Of a DNA stretch of 64,000 nt, positions 18,728-27,946 are shown piece after piece (the first letter of the stretch is position 1; each line of letters opens with the position of its first letter). Under the pieces are notes generated by a model, which worked only from the letters and a program-made list of their open reading frames with translations, did no database searches and was not told where the DNA came from. Made by a program: the position numbers and the translations under genes. This DNA comes from Zygotorulaspora mrakii. Its lineage: Eukaryota > Ascomycota > Saccharomycetes > Saccharomycetales > Saccharomycetaceae. Location: positions 79,501 through 143,500 of the forward strand of contig NC_050726.1 of NCBI RefSeq assembly GCF_013402915.1, in the 5' to 3' direction.

Positions 18728-20260
18728 TTATTCCTGAATACGCGCTATTAATGCACCACACTTCGAGCCTATATATGTAGCAAAGAGTATCAGCATCCAT
18801 TGTGTTACTAACCTTGTGTGTTTTGTCAGTGTTAATTTGCTATTGTAATAATAAAGTAGCTTATAAAATTTGTAGCTTATAAAACCAACGCATAGGGCAA
18901 CCCAAGAAAACCTGTTTATTATGATACGACGGACAATGTGTACTATGAACTTCAGACTTCCAAAAAAAAGACTCAGCGCTCTGAGAAATTTGATGAGGCT
19001 ATACTCAAGGTCTGCAACTCGGCCGCTCACATCTGCTACTCGTTCAGCGGTTTGGTTCAAGCACAGCATTATTTTACTGAAATCTGTTGCAATCTTCTTA
19101 TTCCACGTAGCAATATTCTCATTCATTACATTGCTTGTTTCTTGCCATTCATTCATGACAGTACTTTTAAATTCAACAACGGTATCAGTCAAGGAAGGAA
19201 GCAGATAATTTCTAATCATATCATCGTGGTCTTTGAAGACTTCCACGGCATGTGATTGTGAAGACTCAAGCTCATATGACGCCTGTAGCATCCTTTCTCT
19301 GATGTTCTCAATAGTATGAGATACTTCGCTATTGATTAGTTCCTTGTTCCTGACAAAAGATTTCAGAATGTTACTCGAAACCTCCTCCAATTCCTCCCAC
19401 TTTCTTAAGTCATCTATTCGGACTTTCTCAATCTTCTTTGGCAGATCTGAATGCATGAGTTGCGTTTCAACATTTATAATCATTGACTGAACGTGAGCTA
19501 TGATCTCTAATATTTGGGAGTCTCTGTTTTCAATTTCAGACATAAACATATCCTTATTGTGTAACACAAGGTCACGCATGTCGTCTTTCTCATCATCAAA
19601 TTCTTTCTTCATCTCCTTCCTATGCATTTGAGTATCCTGCATCAAATTGTTTAGATTCTCCTTGAGCATTTCATTTTGGGTACGGATATAGTTGTCTTTA
19701 ACCTCGTTGAGTTGGGATAAAATATGCTGCAATTTTGATGGCAAGTTCTCATTGAGTTTTTCATAGACGCTTGTGATATTCAAAAAGAGTCTCAATATCT
19801 GCTCCTTTTCATAAGGAAGCGAATTCTCATAGCAAATGCTTGAAAGCCTCTGATAATTTCCACTATAAGTCGTCCACCATTGACTGCTGGATTCTAGTTC
19901 AATCATGCAATCCATCATAGACTCTGATGTGCGATATTCACACGAAGCGGGAATTGATTCAAGACCAGAGTCTTTGAACTCACAGAGAGATAACTTTACA
20001 GCAGTTTCAACCCTGAGAGTGGAATCAGTAGACTCTAAGCCATAGGTCAGACAAAGCGGTAGAAATTCCTCCAGAGCATTTTTTGCACAGGTTGACTTGA
20101 GAAATGGAAAAGTACTTTTCAAGGTCTCGTCATTAAGAAAAGGATCATGATCGTTTGTAGATAGTAGAAGGTTATGCATCAGGCCTGCTAATCCTATATC
20201 TGAACATCTAACAACACCACCACCTATGTGTAATGCAATTACCACCTTGAACAAATTCAT
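18728..20260 (-). CDS. KAR5: nuclear fusion (karyogamy) protein
   Basis: Kar5 is an ER/nuclear-envelope membrane protein near the spindle pole body that promotes nuclear-envelope fusion after mating. The product is 510 residues, against 504 in S. cerevisiae. It begins with a signal peptide (MNLFKVVIALHIGGGVVRC), then a Cys-containing lumenal domain to about 180 with CEYRTSESMMDCMIELESSSQWWTTYSG in its core. A long coiled coil follows at about 190-400, and hydrophobic segments near the C-terminus (RFSWVALCVGFISY and LVTQWMLILFATYIG). A pheromone-response element lies about 150 bases upstream, as expected for a mating-induced gene. KAR5, AEP1 and RIM9 keep the YMR065W-063W order. Confidence 0.93.
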   Translation of the reverse strand: MNLFKVVIALHIGGGVVRCSDIGLAGLMHNLLLSTNDHDPFLNDETLKSTFPFLKSTCAKNALEEFLPLCLTYGLESTDSTLRVETAVKLSLCEFKDSGLESIPASCEYRTSESMMDCMIELESSSQWWTTYSGNYQRLSSICYENSLPYEKEQILRLFLNITSVYEKLNENLPSKLQHILSQLNEVKDNYIRTQNEMLKENLNNLMQDTQMHRKEMKKEFDDEKDDMRDLVLHNKDMFMSEIENRDSQILEIIAHVQSMIINVETQLMHSDLPKKIEKVRIDDLRKWEELEEVSSNILKSFVRNKELINSEVSHTIENIRERMLQASYELESSQSHAVEVFKDHDDMIRNYLLPSLTDTVVEFKSTVMNEWQETSNVMNENIATWNKKIATDFSKIMLCLNQTAERVADVSGRVADLEYSLIKFLRALSLFFGSLKFIVHIVRRIIINRFSWVALCVGFISYKFYKLLYYYNSKLTLTKHTRLVTQWMLILFATYIGSKCGALIARIQE

Positions 20261-20407
20261 GGTAGCTTCTTAGAGGTTGAACAGCAAGCCCTTCCGAATA
20301 CAAGCCAAAAGCTTGCATCGAGAACCCCTTTTCTAACAGATAAATCCAAAGCAAACCTCTGTCATCGTTGAAAAGTAGTCACCTTTTATTTTAGATCAAA
20401 TGTTGTG

Positions 20408-20414
20408 TGTTTCA
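20408..20414 (-). promoter_or_regulatory. pheromone-response element (Ste12 site) of KAR5
   Basis: TGAAACA on the minus strand is an exact match to the Ste12 core. It lies about 150 bases upstream of the KAR5 ATG. KAR5 is pheromone-induced in S. cerevisiae, so the site fits, although a single 7-mer can occur by chance. Confidence 0.6.
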
Positions 20415-20860
20415 AAATAAGTAATGGATCAATTTGCTGTAAAAGGGACTATTCAAGTAAGTAACAAGGTTGGGACATTTCATTTGAACGTCTTGGTTTT
20501 TATTAATTTAAGTGATGCACTGTTTTGTGACGCATACTTAGCCTTTTCTGTGTTAGGTTTGTTTCTGGCCTGTTTTATCATTTTTTTGGAAATCAATGCG
20601 AACTACCGAAACATAAAAATTGGTTTATTGAGGGAGGAGTTATTATTCAGAGTTTCGTACATGAGTCCAGTTACTTTTACAATTGACTGTGAATGTAACA
20701 TTTCATGAACGGTATATTCTCTATATAATTACTTGTCACACGTTTTCAGGGAAAATGGTGGGCCCTAAAAGCAAATGCAACACAATAAGAAATGTTTTCA
20801 TTCTGAAACTGAGCTGTAAAATAAAATGCTTCTATGCTCTTATGATTCAATCGTACGTGC

Positions 20861-20900
20861 TGTAGCTTTCATGTCTTTGATGAGTGAAATGAAAGCTACA
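20861..20900. repeat. perfect 12-bp inverted repeat
   Basis: TGTAGCTTTCAT (20861-20872) and ATGAAAGCTACA (20889-20900) are exact reverse complements separated by 16 bases. The element lies about 175 bases past the AEP1 stop, on the AEP1 3' side. Confidence 0.85.
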
Positions 20901-21074
20901 ATATGACGCTTTCTAGCCTCCTCGAAGTATGATGAAACTTGCAGCCCAAGGCCCTGACTAACAGCTGCATGCGCCCAATAGCATTATACGTGCTGGTAAA
21001 GATATCAGCTTCTTATGAAATTTTTAACTCACCTGGCAGTGCTCTCTTCGAACTGAACGGTAATGGCAAACCAA

Positions 21075-22580
21075 TCATAGAATATCAAGGAATGATAATG
21101 CTCTTGCCCTTGAGTCTGATGCCACCTTATCGTCACTGTTTAGAACATATTTTCTGATGAATTTAGCTTTCGCCACCTTTTCTTGAGCTTCTCTTGATTC
21201 TTTCTTCAATTGTGGTTTTTGAGATTTTTGCAAAATTGACACCAGTATATCGGCAGATATATTCATCTCCTGCGTCTCCAAAATTGTAGATATCATTTGG
21301 TAATTCTGATGTTTGGCAAATTCAGAAATGAACAATGCCGAGTGCCTCTCAGGCAGCTTATTTTTATAGTACGGCAAAACTGTTAGGTAAAGTGAGCATA
21401 AATTTGAAGACCTTTCCATATTTGACGAACCTAGATTACCAGTTTGAGCAATGAAACTCCCCAAACAATCGTCAAAAATCTCCTTTGCACATACTCTCTT
21501 TTTGATAATATCGCACAAACTAGCAACTTCATTGAAGTGTCGACAATAATATATTAAGTGGTTGAAGAGACAGGAAGTCTCACCATTTTCTATAATTGGC
21601 CGAAAGTCAGAAATATAAGCAAATTTCTTCAGGAGATTGCTCTCCGATGGCTGAGTCCCAAATTTTTTGTCTAACAGTTGCAGATACTTCACACTAATTC
21701 TCTCTTTCGGTAAAAAACCCTCAGAGATAATATGACCCAGGGTAGTTTTGCACTCGTTTACCTTGCCAACATTAATGAAATACTCTAGAACAGCTTGATT
21801 AACTTCTGGTTGGAATTGAGACGCAGTTGAGGGCAAGTGAAAGCGGTGGCCTAACGTGTCAAGCAAATCTTCTAATGATGCCATAAATTTGCTGCTGGCC
21901 TCCATATTTTTTTTTTTCATACATAGCAGGACTTGAAATATCAAATTTTCAGCGACTGTGAATTGATCGATATCAGAATGTAGGCGACATTTTATAGAAT
22001 CAACAATTACAGTAATATTTTCAATGGATTTCACATGATGTTCTAGCAAGTAGGAAAATATGTCTTCGCAAAATACTGGAAAACTCTCAGATGTCAAAAG
22101 TTCATCCAGAACTGAATCTAGTGTCTGTAGCTCGATATCTTTTTCTTGGGCGTTGAAAAGTTCTGCAAGTTCCTTCACCTCTGGTGGAGTAGTGCCTTCT
22201 AACTTGCTAGGTTTACAATATTTTGTGGTATCTTTGTCATCGATAAAAACATATCTTTTTTGAGATCTACCATCATTGAACTCCTGCAACCATTTATTCA
22301 CACCTCTAACGGTGTCAAACTTGAGACTACAATATTTTAGAATTGGTGCCAGGGTCACAGAATCCTTCAAGAGGCAAGGCATAATACGTTTCCCGTCCAA
22401 AAGCTCAGGTCTCACTTCTTTGAAGCATGCCGTGAGCTCTTCGTTCCTGCTAGGTGAATAGAATGGATGTAGTATTTGTGTCGGTAGCGGTAACACACTT
22501 TTCGATTTGTGAAAAATGGAGGACTTGTTCTTGAGAACATTTTGTGGAATTTCACTACAGTAAGCTCTGCACAATTTCAT
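21075..22580 (-). CDS. AEP1: mitochondrial translation activator of OLI1/ATP9
   Basis: In S. cerevisiae Aep1 is needed for expression of the mitochondrial OLI1 (ATP9) mRNA, which encodes subunit 9 of ATP synthase. The 501-residue product, against 518 in S. cerevisiae, begins MKLCRAYCSEIPQNVLKNK, a presequence-like basic start. The body is helical and Lys/Leu-rich, without an obvious catalytic motif, as in this family. Such translational activators diverge quickly, so identity rests largely on position between KAR5 and RIM9, length, and segments such as YCSLKFDTVRGVNKWLQEF. The ATG at 22580 is the first in the frame. Confidence 0.85.
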   Translation of the reverse strand: MKLCRAYCSEIPQNVLKNKSSIFHKSKSVLPLPTQILHPFYSPSRNEELTACFKEVRPELLDGKRIMPCLLKDSVTLAPILKYCSLKFDTVRGVNKWLQEFNDGRSQKRYVFIDDKDTTKYCKPSKLEGTTPPEVKELAELFNAQEKDIELQTLDSVLDELLTSESFPVFCEDIFSYLLEHHVKSIENITVIVDSIKCRLHSDIDQFTVAENLIFQVLLCMKKKNMEASSKFMASLEDLLDTLGHRFHLPSTASQFQPEVNQAVLEYFINVGKVNECKTTLGHIISEGFLPKERISVKYLQLLDKKFGTQPSESNLLKKFAYISDFRPIIENGETSCLFNHLIYYCRHFNEVASLCDIIKKRVCAKEIFDDCLGSFIAQTGNLGSSNMERSSNLCSLYLTVLPYYKNKLPERHSALFISEFAKHQNYQMISTILETQEMNISADILVSILQKSQKPQLKKESREAQEKVAKAKFIRKYVLNSDDKVASDSRARALSFLDIL

Positions 22581-22743
22581 GACAGATAGCTCACTCTAAG
22601 TCAATGACTCACTTTTTACTTCTCAATCTTTTCGTGTAGTGCACTGTACAACAATTTGGGAAGTCTTTAATTATCAAAGAGAACTAAAATCAAAATCATT
22701 GTTTATAACGTGCCGAATGACGAGTATAATCTGGCATACAATT

Positions 22744-23463
22744 CTAATCTAAGGATCCTCTATAAGTCAAATGAGGTTCCAGTAGTGGTTCCACTCCTGA
22801 CTCCTGAGTGGAATCCGATGGCATATTGTTTGCGTTTGACTTGAGTTCACACATAGAGTACGCCTGTATAGAGGAAACTCTGTCATCCGAAAAGAGTTTC
22901 TCATACTTCTTTATGGATGCAGATCTCCTCAGCGTCCAGAGTAAAAAGCAGCATATGGCCATTATGACGGTACTTGCCAGCACCAGCCATCCTATCCAAT
23001 CTAACTGAGAAATAAACAAAAGAATATCAATCAAAAAGGCCAGAAGGCAGCAGAGAAAAGCTGGTGTGGAATAAAGTGCCACAATTAGAAGATAACGGGG
23101 TGATGATCTAAATGGCGGTAATAAGACCAAAATTACCATAATCCATAGTATAAACGTGATTCCAAGTGATAGAGGATGTACGATTAACAGTTTTGTAAAT
23201 GAATATCTCAGTCTTGACGGCAAGTTGACTTTGTGTACGATCCTGTTGTCATATAAATCTGTGTAGCCAATACTTGCAGACATACAGTGCTTTGAACCAT
23301 TTTCTGCATTGTAACACCAGCCGAATACCCCGTAAGCTCGGTTGTCGTATCTTGATAACGCCAAATTGGCAGTAAATGGGACGCTTATTACAGGCAGAAG
23401 TTGGAAAGCTAAAGATATTGTGGTGAACAGTACCAGAAATACCGTCACCACACAAGTGCTCAT
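22744..23463 (-). CDS. RIM9: PalI/Rim9 membrane protein of the alkaline-pH pathway
   Basis: Rim9 is a plasma-membrane protein that assists Rim21 in the ambient-pH (Rim101) pathway. The 239-residue length equals that of S. cerevisiae Rim9. Four hydrophobic segments are visible, the first at about residues 5-30 and three more between about 90 and 175. The extracellular loop after the first holds GVFGWCYNAENGSKHC, the claudin-like GxxGxC...C signature of the SUR7/PalI family. The cytosolic C-terminus is short and hydrophilic. This is the last gene of the YKL/YMR block; beyond it the gene order jumps to PBS2. Confidence 0.92.
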   Translation of the reverse strand: MSTCVVTVFLVLFTTISLAFQLLPVISVPFTANLALSRYDNRAYGVFGWCYNAENGSKHCMSASIGYTDLYDNRIVHKVNLPSRLRYSFTKLLIVHPLSLGITFILWIMVILVLLPPFRSSPRYLLIVALYSTPAFLCCLLAFLIDILLFISQLDWIGWLVLASTVIMAICCFLLWTLRRSASIKKYEKLFSDDRVSSIQAYSMCELKSNANNMPSDSTQESGVEPLLEPHLTYRGSLD

Positions 23464-24205
23464 TCAGTGTAGCCTATTTTCAGTGCTGTTTTTGTTGTTG
23501 CACTTATTTCGTTAATGCTGCTATTAATGTACTTGTTCTTATTATTATGTAGCAATATGTACAATAAGAATTGCTTCTAAAAGAGAAAATTATTAAAAAG
23601 TGCAAAACAACAGTTTTTTGAAATTCAAGGGCAACATAACATGACTTCATCATCAATGGGTACTGCTTAAATCGATGGACCATTCTTCAAACAAACGCTC
23701 TCATTTGCTTTGATCGTGCACAGCATCTGCATCAGTCGACTTATGTTGTGCAGATGTGGCTTTCTACTTCTACTATACGCCAGGTTTATAATCGTACCCA
23801 ATATACCAATATTACAGCTTTTTTTCTATTCTTTGAGTCCAAAGAAACTAAAATTGTGAACTATAAGTGTATATCATAGCACTCTTCAAATTTTGCACTC
23901 AACTGGAAAAGCTTCTACAACTGCAATTGTAAAAGGCTTCATGACCAGCAACCGAGAGTCGCTATCTGATAACATCATTATTCAAGCCAGCCGGCGTTGT
24001 AATTTTATCGCATCCCATCTAGACACTTCACAGGTGTATCTTGAGCTCATATTTTTCGTGATATAATCTAAAGCGGTGTGTTGAACGATGGCTAATCCTA
24101 GTATGCAAAAGATTCTACTCCAGTAAATTTATATACCATAATCAAGTCTGAAGTCTAAATAAAAAAATGATTTTTTTGAGTAGGGAATTTTTACTCTAAT
24201 ACTAA
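23464..24205. other. RIM9-PBS2 intergenic region at a synteny break
   Basis: These 740 AT-rich bases separate two genes that are not neighbours in S. cerevisiae. I see no tRNA, transposon end or gene remnant that would explain the junction. Confidence 0.6.
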
Positions 24206-26308
24206 TTACAACCCACCCATATGCAAAGCGGGCACATGTTTAGGTAACCCATTTTCACCTCTTTCCTTGAGGAGTGATGACCTTTTTACTAGCCTTTTAG
24301 TAATGTAATCGCTCATCCCAACATCAACATCCCTGTATTTCACTAGCCAAGGGTGTTCTAGCAATGCAGCATATGTGCGTCTTCTTTCAGGGATTTTCTG
24401 TAAACAGGCTGATACAAAATCCTGGGCCTCAGTGCTAAATTTACCGCGAGGTAGTTTTGGTGGTGGGCCATCCACGATAGCACTTAACTGTGAAAATATA
24501 TTATCAAAAGTTTCTGGAGGATATGGATAGCTGCCTAACGCCATTTCAAGTATACTTAAACCCAATGACCAAATATCTGACTGAACTGTATAAGTTGCTC
24601 GATCCGGATTTAAGGATCTAATACGTTCAGGTGCCATATATGATTGACAACCAATATTGGTTTTTGCGAGTGATGCAACTAAATTACCAGAAACACCGAA
24701 ATCACAAAGCTTTATCGTACCATGTTTTGCTGAACATAATATATTAGTTGGCTTAACGTCTCTGTGAATGATGTTATGAACATCTTTCAGTTCTTTCAAG
24801 CCTTCCATTACAGAATGCGTGATATATGCCAATTGTGGTTCGTCAATACCACCAATCTCTGGGGATATATCATAAATTTTATCCAAGGATCCGCCATCCA
24901 TGAATTCCATACACATATAAACAGCACCTTCAATGAAAAAGGCTCCGTAAAAATCAACAATATATGGTGACTGACACTTATGAAGTACTTCCAATTCCAT
25001 TAAGATCTGTCTAAATTTTGCTTCGTCCAACTCCAATCTCACTTCTTTCATTGCCATTATTACATTTGTTGGCTTATGTAGAACTTTTGAAACATTACCA
25101 TAATTACCATGACCTAATTCTTCCTGAAACTCTAACTCATCTAGTGTTATCCTTGAACTATAGCCGTTACTAAAATCGATGCCTTCTGAAGAAAGCGATA
25201 ATTTGCCAGCAAAATTTAATGAACCTGATTTAATATCAACATATTTAGAAAAGTTCGCGAATAATCCACCACCACCACTTCCAGAATTTATACTATTATT
25301 GTTATTACAATGTGAATTTCTTGGTGTTGTTCCCTCCGTATCACGTTGTTCCTCGTTACTTGATGACGTAGAAGTACTTTGTATGCCATTAACCAGAGAT
25401 CCTGGATTTGATCTCCTGCCAGCCACAGAAGTTGGAATATTTGCAGCTACATTGATATGTGTACTGTTTGATGGAGCTGCAGCAAACTCTTGAGCGTGCG
25501 ATTGTTGAACTTGCTGCATCTGTTGAACCTGAGATGGCTGACCCTTTGCTGGCAATTTTAGTGACATACCACCAGGTGGTAATTTGAGGCCCCGACGTGC
25601 ACTAAGACTTTGAGTTGGCTGACTGACCCCCTGTTGTGGGGTTGGTGATTGACTCGTCGTTTTGATAATTGGGGGTCTTCTTGGAGCCCTTCTGTTCGGA
25701 TTGAACTGCGACATACTAGATGGCGTTACGGGCGATTTTCTCTGCGAAGGTATTGAAGCCGCGGGCAACGAGAGGTTTGAAAGGGCTTGATCCGAAGCAG
25801 CGCTACCGCCTGAACTTTTGCCTGCATGTGTGTCTACATCAGCATCTGTATCTGTACCTGAACCTGTACCTGAACCTGCAAGTGACCCCGCCGCATGCGC
25901 TGATTTGGCACCTCCAATGGAAGACGATTTATGAACCGGAGAGGTATCTATCAGATCATCCTCGGAAGGTGGCAGAGGTGGCAGAGGTTTGTTAACTATC
26001 TGCTGCATGCTCTTCCCCGTCTTGGGATTGACCTCATTCTTACCGCTCCCCACACTGGCGGAGCGTTTCAAAGCCCGCTGCTCCTGAAACGCCTTGACAC
26101 GGGCATGCAAATTGGCATTTATATTGTTGTAGTGAGCTGAAGAAGACGTGGAACCAGATCGCTTAGGAGTCGCACTCGCCTGCGGCGAACCGTGGCTGCT
26201 GCTATTTACTTCACCCGCGCCCTTCAAAGTTCCATCCACTCCAAGGTTCAGCTTACTAAAATGATCGTCCACGCTGGCCGACACCCTATCCTGCGGCGAA
26301 CTACCCAT
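24206..26308 (-). CDS. PBS2: MAP kinase kinase of the high-osmolarity (HOG) pathway
   Basis: Pbs2 is both scaffold and MAPKK of the osmostress cascade. It receives Ste11 or Ssk2/22 and phosphorylates Hog1. Counting from the ATG at 26308 the product has 700 residues (S. cerevisiae 668). The SH3-binding segment NKPLPPLPP lies at about 106-114 and is the likely Sho1 docking site. The kinase domain spans about 395-670, with glycine loop GHGNYGNV (399-406), VIMAMKE lysine (421), IIHRDVKPTN, LCDFGVSG, and an activation loop S-x-x-x-T in SLAKTNIG. The long N-terminal region is low-complexity, partly from hexamer repeats. The frame runs three codons upstream only to a GTG, so I used the ATG. Confidence 0.97.
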   Translation of the reverse strand: MGSSPQDRVSASVDDHFSKLNLGVDGTLKGAGEVNSSSHGSPQASATPKRSGSTSSSAHYNNINANLHARVKAFQEQRALKRSASVGSGKNEVNPKTGKSMQQIVNKPLPPLPPSEDDLIDTSPVHKSSSIGGAKSAHAAGSLAGSGTGSGTDTDADVDTHAGKSSGGSAASDQALSNLSLPAASIPSQRKSPVTPSSMSQFNPNRRAPRRPPIIKTTSQSPTPQQGVSQPTQSLSARRGLKLPPGGMSLKLPAKGQPSQVQQMQQVQQSHAQEFAAAPSNSTHINVAANIPTSVAGRRSNPGSLVNGIQSTSTSSSNEEQRDTEGTTPRNSHCNNNNSINSGSGGGGLFANFSKYVDIKSGSLNFAGKLSLSSEGIDFSNGYSSRITLDELEFQEELGHGNYGNVSKVLHKPTNVIMAMKEVRLELDEAKFRQILMELEVLHKCQSPYIVDFYGAFFIEGAVYMCMEFMDGGSLDKIYDISPEIGGIDEPQLAYITHSVMEGLKELKDVHNIIHRDVKPTNILCSAKHGTIKLCDFGVSGNLVASLAKTNIGCQSYMAPERIRSLNPDRATYTVQSDIWSLGLSILEMALGSYPYPPETFDNIFSQLSAIVDGPPPKLPRGKFSTEAQDFVSACLQKIPERRRTYAALLEHPWLVKYRDVDVGMSDYITKRLVKRSSLLKERGENGLPKHVPALHMGGL

Positions 26309-27946
26309 CGCGAACACTCACTACTCACTACTCACCAACCTTCACTCAGAGACTGAAATCCAAAGCCAAGATAAAGCAGAGCAAATGCCAATGCCAAAGA
26401 AAACCTTCCTTTTCTCAAACAAAAAAGACTTCTACCGAAGAGTTAATCAATGGGCCCAAAACCGTAAACAATCTCAAAAAACACACTCAAGATCACTTAT
26501 ATCAGTTTTGAAACTACTCAGAACCCCCGTATTATTGACTGGATCCAGGTCTAAATACTTCACTTCTCCCTCAGATGAGTGTTCTCAAGAAGGAAGGAGA
26601 CCAGAAAAAAAAATCAGATACCGGATTTGTCTTTGTATCGTCCTTTACGGAAAGACGGCACTTTTAGCTATTTTAGACAATGTTCCTTAAGAATCAAAAA
26701 CAGCGAGCATATAAACTAATGAGTGGTAGAAACGTCGATAATCGTTTACGACCGTGCCGTATATGAGCGTTGAGGCCTGTAGTATCTTTGATATACTTAG
26801 GTATACTTGTAGTGTCTCTTAAGCGACCCTTAAATGACCCTGGCGTGATACAAGCACGCGTGAGCTGGGTATAACTTTGCACTATTGTCGAAAAAGCTTA
26901 AATAGCGATATGACTTACACCGAAAACGGAGGTCGGGTATGCATTTGTTCTCTTGAAACAAACAGCTAAGCAACGGTGTATAGTTCCGCTGAGGGCAACC
27001 AGGTAAGCGTGGGTTGCCTCCTGGCTGCTAAGACCTGCGACAATACCATTTTAGGAAGAGATGGACTGTCTTGGGTGTCTCAGTCCCCGCCTCACAGCTT
27101 TGGGTGGTGGGGCTCTCTTGCGGACGGAAACCAAGTCGGGGGTACTCATTTTCTCGCACAAACGTGGATACCCCAGTGCAAGTTGGTGGCTGTGTGCGAA
27201 GAAATACTGAAAGCTGTATGTAGTCTACACTAGTATACAATATGTACAGGTCCAGGGCCCTTGTGCCATGTGCCGCCGCTATGCATTAATAACAGCTTCC
27301 AGAGGCTAGGAAAGTGACACAGTTTATACTCAGTGCAAGTACTTGGACTGCGAGATGAAGGAAAGAACTGTACAACTGGCCAGGTAGCCCAGCAGCTGGA
27401 AAAACGCCCGTCGCGATAGCTTTATCTGCTGCGAGGTGCTATGAGACTTGGTGAAGATGTCTCTTATTTGCTTGAAGAAGAAGATCATTGGTATAGTTCT
27501 GCCCTCCCACTGGTCTGAGTTTATATTTCTCCCTCTTTCTCTGAATATCTAACCCAAGCTGTTCTCTTTTATACTTCGCTTGCGCGCCTCGCGAAAAACT
27601 CAGGGATCCGGTTTACGGCAAGATGCAGAAGCCAGATTTTGAGAATCAAGTTTGATATCTCTGACAGCGAATCCATATTTGAAGTTAGGACACTTTCGTG
27701 ACGTGCTAGCCAAAGTGCTGGTGTGGCAGCCCAGTTCTGCTGATTATATGGGCATCGCTTTTGTAGAGCACTAGAAATATGCTCAAAAGGCCAGTGGCTA
27801 GGGAGACAATTACCTTTACTTGTTCAAGAAGATGCAGCCGCTGAAACTGAAGGGGGAATGGCGACTTCTGGCGCTGAAGTTGTTTGTATGTATCTTAGAT
27901 TCTTTGTTACACCTTATACAGGCCCTCGCAGCATGTTTTCTCCTGT
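26309..27946. other. large PBS2-SPT10 gap
   Basis: This 1.6-kb gap is the largest in the window apart from the left edge. The part next to PBS2 is its promoter. One 52-codon gene (27330-27488, minus) is supported. The stretch at about 26990-27200 is GC-rich with several self-complementary segments and a possible pseudoknot. No tRNA or known snRNA or snoRNA signature was recognised. Confidence 0.6.
27330..27488 (-). CDS. YJL127C-B: small conserved protein matching YJL127C-B
   Basis: This is a 52-codon ORF with an ATG at 27488 and TGA at 27330-27332. The product starts MIFFFKQIRDIFTK and contains QIKLSRRAFFQLLGYLASC. From memory, this closely resembles S. cerevisiae YJL127C-B, which also has 52 codons and sits on the same strand between PBS2 and SPT10. 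One hydrophobic segment (about residues 28-46) is preceded by an arginine pair. This could be a single membrane span or a mitochondrial targeting feature, but the function is not established here. It is too short to be picked up by a 60-codon ORF cut-off, so conservation of sequence, size and place is the main support. Confidence 0.85.
   Translation of the reverse strand: MIFFFKQIRDIFTKSHSTSQQIKLSRRAFFQLLGYLASCTVLSFISQSKYLH

Larger units (their letters stand above)
20261..21074. other. intergenic region between KAR5 start and AEP1 end
   Basis: This region holds the KAR5 promoter, with a Ste12-type site at 20408-20414, and the AEP1 3' flank. A perfect 12-bp inverted repeat lies at 20861-20900. 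A 94-codon frame (20424-20708, plus strand) and a 62-codon frame reaching into AEP1 antisense are open, but have no recognisable similarity. Confidence 0.55.

Noticed and set aside
20424..20708. 94-codon plus-strand frame between KAR5 and AEP1, with a GTAAGT inside and a GACTAAC farther on
   Set aside because: I tried to build a two-exon gene using GTAAGT at 20457 and GACTAAC near 20955, but the in-frame options hit a stop quickly. The frame has no recognisable similarity.
20870..20960. C/D-box snoRNA suggested by TTGATGA, TATGATGA and CTGA
   Set aside because: The outer boxes are not flanked by a terminal stem, and the first C box overlaps the loop of the 12-bp hairpin. No plausible guide was evident.
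20969..21157. 62-codon plus-strand frame running into the 3' end of AEP1
   Set aside because: It is antisense to AEP1 over its second half and has no recognisable similarity; most likely a chance frame.
26700..27946. Telomerase RNA (TLC1) or RNase P RNA in the PBS2-SPT10 gap
   Set aside because: I found no template-like telomeric repeat complement, no AATTTTTGG Sm site and none of the conserved RNase P blocks. The region also contains a 52-codon gene.
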